11,881 bases of DNA from Mageeibacillus sp. UBA5770 (GTDB lineage: Bacteria > Bacillota_A > Clostridia > Saccharofermentanales > Saccharofermentanaceae). Below are positions 6,675-11,881 of the stretch, piece by piece (position 1 is the stretch's first letter; the number at the start of each line of letters is the position of its first letter). Both the position numbers and the translations under genes were made by a program. Location of the stretch: the NCBI GenBank assembly GCA_002418705.1, contig DIEQ01000046.1, forward strand, positions 1 to 11,881, written 5' to 3'. The notes beneath the pieces are model-generated. The model worked only from the letters and a program-made list of their open reading frames with translations, did not search any database and was not told the DNA's origin.

Positions 6675-9299
6675 CTATTTCTGCACTGCCGGATTCACCC
6701 AACTCAATTTCAAGTCCGCGTTTTCGCTGTCAATCGTAACAGCGGAGCCGTCCATAATATCACCGCTGATCAGGGCTCGTGCGATGAGTGTCTCCACATG
6801 CCGCTGAATGAACCTGCGCAGTGGTCTTGCTCCGTAAATCGGATCAAAGCCTTCGCTGACGATGAATTCAACCGCCTTTGGTGTCAGGGTAATTGAAATA
6901 TGGCGGTCTTCCAATCGCTGCTGGAGCTCTTCAATCATCAAATGTACAATACTGCCGATTTCTTCCATGTTCAGCGGTTTGAAGAATACGGTTTCGTCAA
7001 CCCTGTTCAGGAATTCCGGCCGAAAATGCATGCGTAATTCCGCCATGACTTGTTTCTGGACGGCATCAGAAATTTCTCCGTTTTTGTCGATTCCCTCAAT
7101 CAGATAGGAAGATCCGATATTGGATGTCATGATAATAATGGTATTCTTGAAATCCACTGTCCTACCCTGCGAATCGGTAATCCGGCCGTCATCGAGTACC
7201 TGGAGAAGCACATTGAAGACATCCATGTGTGCTTTTTCGATCTCATCAAAGAGAAGGACTGAGTAAGGTTTTCTCCGAACCGCTTCTGTTAACTGACCTC
7301 CTTCTTCATAACCGACATAACCGGGAGGCGCGCCTATCAATCGGGACACCGCAAATTTCTCCATGTATTCGCTCATATCAATTCGGATCAGATTCTTTTC
7401 AGAATCGAAAAGGCTCTCGGCAATCGTCTTGGCGAGCTGTGTCTTGCCGACACCTGTCGGACCAAGGAAGATGAAGGAGCCGATCGGCCTCCTGGGATCC
7501 TTGATTCCCGCGCGTGCCCGGATTATTGCATCGACCACCCGATCAACCGCTTCATTTTGACCTATGACCCTACGATGCAGTATTTCTCCGAGGTGTAGCA
7601 ATTTCTCCCGCTCGCCCTCGACCAGTTTCGCGAGGGGAATCCCCGTCCAGCGCGAGATAATACGGGCAATTTCTTCTTCATTTACATCTTCACGAAGAAG
7701 TGTCGTTCCGTCCGATTTCGCCTTCAGCTTCTTTTCTTCTTCCTTGAGCACCTTTTCTAATTCAGGCAGGCGGCCGAATTTGAGTTCAGCTGCCTTGTTC
7801 AGATCATATTCGCGCTCTGCTTTTTCGATCAGCTGATGCGTCTGTTCCAGTTCTTCCCTTATTTTCACCACGTGGTGAATTGCGTTTTTCTCGTTTTCCC
7901 ATTGCGAAGTCATCGTAACCATTTTTTCTTTCAGATCAGCCATTTCCTTTTGCAGGTTGTCCAGGCGATCCTTACTTGCGTTGTCGGTTTCTTTTCGCAG
8001 GGCGGCTTCCTCGATTTCCAGCTGCATCATCCGCCGGGAGACCTCGTCAAGCTCAGCCGGAAGTGTGTCCATTTCCGTCCGAATCAGTGCACATGCTTCA
8101 TCCATAAGATCAATCGCCTTGTCCGGCAAGAAACGGTCCGTAATATACCGGTTGGACAGGACAGCGGCGGATACCAGTGCATTGTCATGGATTTTTACGC
8201 CGTGAAATACTTCGAATCGTTCCCTTAGTCCCCGCAAAATTGAGATTGTATCCTCTACGCCGGGTTCTTCGACCAGGACCGGCTGAAATCTTCTTTCCAA
8301 TGCCGCATCTTTCTCAATATTTTTGCGGTATTCGTCCAAAGTCGTTGCGCCGATACAGTGCAGCTCACCCCTGGCCAGCATTGGTTTGAGCATGTTGCCG
8401 GCATCCATGGAGCCCTCAGCCTTTCCGGCACCGACGATGTTGTGAATTTCATCGATGAAGAGAAGAATCTCGCCGTCACTGCTCTTGATCTCCTGCAATA
8501 CAGCTTTTAGTCTTTCTTCAAATTCACCGCGGTACTTTGCCCCTGCAATCAGGGCACCCATGTCGAGCGAAAATATCTTTTTATTTTTCAGGCTTTCCGG
8601 TACGTCACCCCGGACAATCCGGTGAGCAAGGCCTTCCACAATGGCAGTCTTGCCAACGCCTGGTTCTCCGATAAGAACAGGATTATTCTTGGTTTTTCGC
8701 GACAAAATCCGAATAACATGCCGAATCTCGCCATCACGCCCTATGACAGGATCGAGCTTATTGCTTCTTGCATCTTCAACCAGCTCGTGCCCGTATTTTG
8801 TCAGGGCTTCATAGGAAGACTCCGGCGTATTGCTGGTTACCCGCTGATTGCCCCTGACTCGTGTCAGTATCTGAAGTACTTTTTCGCGCGTGATCTGATA
8901 GGTCCGGAAAATTTTCCCAAGTGGTGTGCTTCCGGCTGTATCAATGATTCCCAGGAAAAGATGTTCGACCGATATATATTCGTCTTTCATCCGGCCGGCT
9001 TCGTCTTCTGCTTTGACCAGAACATTATCCATCAATCGCGAGACATATATTTTCCCCGGCTCCCGTCCCGGACCTGAGACCCGGGGCTTGCCTTCAAGAA
9101 TGTTTTCCACTTCACGGATGATGTGTCCCGTATCGACACCCATAGCTTCTAAAATCCGTGGCAGCAGGCCATCCTGCTGCTCGAGAAGTGCAGCCATCAG
9201 ATGCTCGACATCGACTTCCGTGTTTCCGTATCGAATCGCTTTTGTTTCTGCCTGGTGCAGTCCTTCCTGGGATTTTTGTGTTAATTGATTCATATCCAT
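6675..9299 (-). CDS. clpB: ATP-dependent disaggregase chaperone ClpB (Hsp100)
   Basis: A cytosolic hexameric AAA+ unfoldase that works with DnaK/DnaJ to pull proteins out of aggregates. The protein has 874 residues, the usual length. Domains in order: two Clp_N repeats (about 1-150); NBD1 with Walker A GEPGVGKT (211-218) and Walker B LLFIDE (279-284); a coiled-coil middle domain rich in Glu/Lys (about 410-530), which separates ClpB from ClpA/ClpC; NBD2 with Walker A GPTGVGKT (613-620) and Walker B LLFDE (Asp685, Glu686); and a C-terminal ClpB_D2-small domain with the GARPLRR sensor-2 motif. Start ATG 9299 has an AGGAG site (9308-9312) 8 bases upstream; the in-frame ATG at 9293 is too far from it. 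It is the last gene of the dnaK operon, 34 bases after the MerR-fold gene. Confidence 0.98.
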   Translation of the reverse strand: MDMNQLTQKSQEGLHQAETKAIRYGNTEVDVEHLMAALLEQQDGLLPRILEAMGVDTGHIIREVENILEGKPRVSGPGREPGKIYVSRLMDNVLVKAEDEAGRMKDEYISVEHLFLGIIDTAGSTPLGKIFRTYQITREKVLQILTRVRGNQRVTSNTPESSYEALTKYGHELVEDARSNKLDPVIGRDGEIRHVIRILSRKTKNNPVLIGEPGVGKTAIVEGLAHRIVRGDVPESLKNKKIFSLDMGALIAGAKYRGEFEERLKAVLQEIKSSDGEILLFIDEIHNIVGAGKAEGSMDAGNMLKPMLARGELHCIGATTLDEYRKNIEKDAALERRFQPVLVEEPGVEDTISILRGLRERFEVFHGVKIHDNALVSAAVLSNRYITDRFLPDKAIDLMDEACALIRTEMDTLPAELDEVSRRMMQLEIEEAALRKETDNASKDRLDNLQKEMADLKEKMVTMTSQWENEKNAIHHVVKIREELEQTHQLIEKAEREYDLNKAAELKFGRLPELEKVLKEEEKKLKAKSDGTTLLREDVNEEEIARIISRWTGIPLAKLVEGEREKLLHLGEILHRRVIGQNEAVDRVVDAIIRARAGIKDPRRPIGSFIFLGPTGVGKTQLAKTIAESLFDSEKNLIRIDMSEYMEKFAVSRLIGAPPGYVGYEEGGQLTEAVRRKPYSVLLFDEIEKAHMDVFNVLLQVLDDGRITDSQGRTVDFKNTIIIMTSNIGSSYLIEGIDKNGEISDAVQKQVMAELRMHFRPEFLNRVDETVFFKPLNMEEIGSIVHLMIEELQQRLEDRHISITLTPKAVEFIVSEGFDPIYGARPLRRFIQRHVETLIARALISGDIMDGSAVTIDSENADLKLSWVNPAVQK

Positions 9300-9307
9300 A
9301 TTTATCG

Positions 9308-9312
9308 CTCCT
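9308..9312 (-). promoter_or_regulatory. Ribosome-binding site of clpB
   Basis: AGGAG on the minus strand, 8 bases before ATG 9299, in the 34-base gap after the upstream gene. It favours MDMNQL over the internal MNQL start. Confidence 0.75.
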
Positions 9313-9333
9313 AAACATCATTAGCGTGGTCAA

Positions 9334-9636
9334 TTAATACTTCTGACGCTCCAATTCATCTTCCATAGCTTCGAGTTTGTCCAACAGTTCGATAATAACG
9401 GCAGCTCCGGACAAATTTACACCAAGAAAATTACGAAGGCGCTGAATTTTATATACTTTCTCAACATCCTTTTGGGAAAGCATTCTGTTTTTTGGCTCGA
9501 TTATTCCAATTGCGGCCAAACTCTCCAGCAGCACAGGCTGAAACGGCAAATCATCCATTAAAAAAGGGTGATCCTGCTTTTCGGGATCCGGATTATACCG
9601 ATATATCTGCAAGTAATAATTATTCACGGTCCGCAC
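9334..9636 (-). CDS. CbpM/HspR-like small MerR-fold chaperone modulator
   Basis: A 100-residue protein resembling the MerR_2/CbpM group and the HTH part of HspR. Its core runs through LLESLAAIGIIEP (the helix-turn-helix-like region), then QKDVEKVYKIQRLRNFLGVN and LSGAAVIIELLDKLEAMEDEL, a C-terminal helix suited to coiled-coil pairing. CbpM is known in E. coli to bind the J-domain of CbpA and inhibit it; HspR represses dnaK operons in actinomycetes. The gene lies directly after the J-protein gene and before clpB, which suits either role. The usual HspR residues for DNA contact (HPQTLR-type) are not obvious, which tilts toward a modulator. It starts at GTG 9636, with AGGA 8 bases upstream, overlapping the J-protein stop by 13 bases. 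GTG 9627, giving a 4-base overlap, is the alternative. Confidence 0.7.
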   Translation of the reverse strand: MRTVNNYYLQIYRYNPDPEKQDHPFLMDDLPFQPVLLESLAAIGIIEPKNRMLSQKDVEKVYKIQRLRNFLGVNLSGAAVIIELLDKLEAMEDELERQKY

Positions 9637-10622
9637 ACTTCTTTCCTGAGTTCGGCCAGCTGCCGGTACATTTCCAGCTCGCCCGGTTTAAGGGAAGCGG
9701 GTATGTCGATGGTGATTTTTACATATTCGTCACCGCGGCTCCCGTCTTTATCCATCCAGCCTTTTGATTTGAGGCGCAATTTTTTCCCGTTATGAAACAT
9801 GGGAGGTACTGTCATCAACACCTCGCCGTCGAGGGTGGGCACAGAAATCTGACAGCCAAGGACAGCCTGCTGCGGGAAAATTTTGGCCGAAGTCTCAAGC
9901 GTGTTGCCTTTGAGCGAAAAATGGGGATGAGGAAGGATCCGTATTGTCAGAAGGAGATCGCCTTGCATATCCTTTGCAGAACCTTCACCCCCCTGACCCT
10001 TGAGCCGGATTTTACTCCCCTCCCTCACAAAAGCAGGGACATTTACGTCAAGTTTCTTCTCGGAGGACTTGGTTCCTGTTCCCCCGCAGCTTCGGCATAT
10101 GCTCTGGCCGGTTATTCCGCTTCCGTCGCATGCGGTGCAAATACCGCGAAAAGAGAAGTGGAGCGACTTCTGGCCGCCATGATAAGCCTCTTCCAGGGTA
10201 AGGTCGATCCAGCCCTCCAGATCCTGGCCGCGGACATTACGTGTCTGTCGATAGCCGTCCCGGGGGCTGCCCCCACCGGCTCTTCCAAACATACTTTCAA
10301 AAAAGTCGCTGAATCCGTCGATGTCCGCTGCATTCCAGGTCTGCCGCTGCGCGCCTCCCCTGTCCGGCTGCTGCCACTCGCGCCCGCTGCGCCCGTTCTC
10401 TCCGAGGAGATCGTACTGCGCCCGTTTTTCCGGATCGCTTAATACCGTATAAGCTTCGTTGACTTCCTTGAATTTTTCTTCCGCCTCCGACTTATCGCTT
10501 TTGGTGTGCAAATCGGGATGATATTTTCGGGCCGCCTTGCGATAGGCCGCCTTTATTTCGGATTCGGTGGCTTTGCGGTCAACTCCCAGGATTTCATAGT
10601 AGTTTTTGAATGCTGCGCTCAT
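9624..10622 (-). CDS. DnaJ/CbpA-type J-domain co-chaperone with a half zinc region
   Basis: An Hsp40 that delivers substrates to DnaK and stimulates its ATPase. The 332 residues hold a J-domain (about 6-72, with the essential HPD at 35-37), a Gly/Phe-containing linker (about 74-125) including FSDFFESMFG, and a DnaJ C-terminal substrate-binding region (about 130-320). Between its strands lie only two CxxCxGxG motifs, CTACDGSG (162-169) and CRSCGGTG (176-183), enough for one zinc site. Classical DnaJ has four motifs and about 375 residues; CbpA has none and about 305, so this protein is in between. It starts 11 bases after the dnaK stop without a strong Shine-Dalgarno site, suggesting translational coupling to dnaK. 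A CbpM/HspR-like gene overlaps its 3' end. Confidence 0.92.
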   Translation of the reverse strand: MSAAFKNYYEILGVDRKATESEIKAAYRKAARKYHPDLHTKSDKSEAEEKFKEVNEAYTVLSDPEKRAQYDLLGENGRSGREWQQPDRGGAQRQTWNAADIDGFSDFFESMFGRAGGGSPRDGYRQTRNVRGQDLEGWIDLTLEEAYHGGQKSLHFSFRGICTACDGSGITGQSICRSCGGTGTKSSEKKLDVNVPAFVREGSKIRLKGQGGEGSAKDMQGDLLLTIRILPHPHFSLKGNTLETSAKIFPQQAVLGCQISVPTLDGEVLMTVPPMFHNGKKLRLKSKGWMDKDGSRGDEYVKITIDIPASLKPGELEMYRQLAELRKEVCGP

Positions 10623-10633
10623 ATTATCATCAT

Positions 10634-11881
10634 CTATTTCTCAGTGAATTCAGCATCGATGACATCATCCGGGTCATCGGGATGATGGGGAGGGGTGTCA
10701 TCGCGCGGAGGTGAGTCTGTTCCGGAACCGGATGCTGATCCGGAGCTAAACGCAGATGCAGCCTGGGTCAGGTCGCCGGTGAGCGTTCGTATGCGCTCGA
10801 TGGGGGCATTCTCTTTAAGAGCATTTCTGGTATCAGTCAACAGCTGTTCCAACCGGATTTTCTCATGGACGGGGAGCTTGTCTCCGGCTTCGTTTAATTG
10901 GCGCTGTACCTGGTATACAGTCGAATCTGCCGCGTTTCGAACTTCGACTTCCTGGTGCCGCGCCTTGTCTTCGGCTGCGTGAACTTCGGCATCATTGACC
11001 ATACGGCTTATTTCTGTCTTGTCCAGACTTGTCGAACCCGATATGGTAACGGTCTGCTCCCTGTTGGTTGCCTGATCTTTGGCACTTACTTTTAGAATTC
11101 CGTTGGCATCGATATCAAAAGACACTTCAATCTGCGGTACACCCCTGGGTGCAGGAGGTATGCCGTCGAGCTTGAACTGCCCGAGAGAGCGGTTGTCCCT
11201 GGCAAATTCGCGTTCACCCTGCAGGACATTGATATCAACGGCGGGCTGATTGTCTTCGGCTGTTGAAAAAATCTGGCTGCGCCTTACCGGGATCGTTGTA
11301 TTACGTTCAATGATTTTTGTAACAACACCGCCAAGGGTTTCGACGCCCATAGATAGAGGAGTTACATCTAAAAGAAGAATATCTTTAACCTCTCCGGCTA
11401 AGACACCGGCCTGAATGGCAGCACCGATAGCGACCACTTCATCAGGATTCACGCTCTGGTTTGGATCGCGTCCCATCATAAGCTCGCGGACGAGAGTCTG
11501 GACCGATGGTGTACGGGTTGATCCGCCAACCAGAATAATTTCGTCTATATCCTTTGCCGTGAGTTTGGCATCTGCAAGGGCGGAGAGAACCGGCTGACGG
11601 CATCGTTCTACGAGGTCATGTGTCAGGTCATCGAATTTCGCACGTGTCAGCTTCATGTCAAGATGTTTGGGGCCGTTGGCATCTGCTGTAATAAAAGGAA
11701 GACTGACCTGTGTTTCCTTAACGCTTGACAGATCAATTTTTGCTTTTTCAGCAGCTTCGGTCAGACGCTGCAAGGCTTGCCTGTCCAACCGCAAATCAAT
11801 GCCGAAATCTTTTTTAAACTCTCCTGCAATCCAGTCAACCACTGCTTTATCATAATTATCACCGCCGAGGTGGGTGTCGCC
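10634..11881 (-). CDS. dnaK: Chaperone protein DnaK (Hsp70), N-terminal part beyond window
   Basis: The C-terminal 415 residues of Hsp70, open to the right window edge. The visible part begins at the GDTHLGG phosphate-binding motif (about residue 197 of E. coli DnaK), so about 195 residues are missing. The rest of the ATPase domain follows ([21 protein letters not shown]). Next come the interdomain linker [11 protein letters not shown], the beta-sandwich substrate-binding domain ([36 protein letters not shown]), and the helical lid. A disordered tail rich in Ser/Gly/Asp/Pro ends in [11 protein letters not shown], close to the classical DnaK C-terminus. The GTG at 11842 is internal. The J-protein gene follows after 11 bases. 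No grpE is found downstream, so it must lie elsewhere or upstream. The operon promoter is also outside the window. Confidence 0.97.
   Translation of the reverse strand, partial: GDTHLGGDNYDKAVVDWIAGEFKKDFGIDLRLDRQALQRLTEAAEKAKIDLSSVKETQVSLPFITADANGPKHLDMKLTRAKFDDLTHDLVERCRQPVLSALADAKLTAKDIDEIILVGGSTRTPSVQTLVRELMMGRDPNQSVNPDEVVAIGAAIQAGVLAGEVKDILLLDVTPLSMGVETLGGVVTKIIERNTTIPVRRSQIFSTAEDNQPAVDINVLQGEREFARDNRSLGQFKLDGIPPAPRGVPQIEVSFDIDANGILKVSAKDQATNREQTVTISGSTSLDKTEISRMVNDAEVHAAEDKARHQEVEVRNAADSTVYQVQRQLNEAGDKLPVHEKIRLEQLLTDTRNALKENAPIERIRTLTGDLTQAASAFSSGSASGSGTDSPPRDDTPPHHPDDPDDVIDAEFTEK

Noticed and set aside
8622..9077. 151-residue plus-strand open frame opposite clpB
   Set aside because: Shadow of clpB: no recognisable domain, and the opposite strand encodes the conserved N-terminal region and NBD1.
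9792..10442. 216-residue plus-strand open frame opposite the J-protein gene
   Set aside because: It is wholly antisense to a clearly conserved gene, its translation matches no family I recognise, and long antisense frames are common opposite GC-rich genes.
6673..11881. Base-composition shift suggesting that one half was transferred
   Set aside because: Hand counts of single lines differ (24/60 GC at 5761-5820, 38/60 at 10741-10800), but others lie in between (30/60 at 2101-2160, 28/60 at 7801-7860). There is no mobile element or tRNA at the junction, so this is not evidence of transfer.

Overview
The window looks like a bacterial chromosome with mid-range GC, strong Shine-Dalgarno sites (GGAGG types) and tightly packed operons. 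I see no tRNA, rRNA, CRISPR array, transposase or phage gene. The gene families and ribosome-binding sites fit an anaerobic Bacillota (Clostridia-like) or a similar fermentative lineage such as Spirochaetota or Chloroflexota. This is an inference with low confidence, because no phylogenetic marker was compared.

The left half (1-6672, all + strand) is the downstream part of an L-rhamnose uptake and catabolism operon. In order it holds: the 3' part of an RbsC-type ABC sugar permease, a cytoplasmic SGNH esterase overlapping it by 4 bases, an L-rhamnose isomerase of the Pseudomonas stutzeri/Streptomyces type (rhaI), a uroporphyrinogen-decarboxylase-fold protein of unknown role, a rhamnulokinase (rhaB), and an amidohydrolase-superfamily metalloenzyme of unknown role. 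The logic is import, then isomerisation to L-rhamnulose, then phosphorylation to L-rhamnulose-1-phosphate. The aldolase that would finish the standard pathway (RhaD) is not in the window. Three enzymes here (SGNH, UroD-like, amidohydrolase) have no place in the textbook pathway.

The right half (6675-11881, all - strand) is a chaperone operon. Read in its own direction it is dnaK (5' end beyond the window), a DnaJ/CbpA-type J-domain protein with only half of the usual DnaJ zinc region, a small CbpM/HspR-like MerR-fold protein, and clpB. It is a complete disaggregation set (Hsp70, J-protein, modulator, Hsp100) except that no grpE lies between dnaK and the J-protein gene. Its promoter would lie upstream of dnaK, outside the window.

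The two operons converge tail to tail with only two bases between the stop codons, so no stand-alone terminator separates them. No stretch of more than about 60 bases is without a gene. The longest gaps hold ribosome-binding sites and two short inverted repeats.

I did not find a convincing wholly new system. The best candidates for new biology are the two uncharacterised enzymes in the rhamnose operon and the half-zinc-finger J-protein paired with a MerR-fold modulator.
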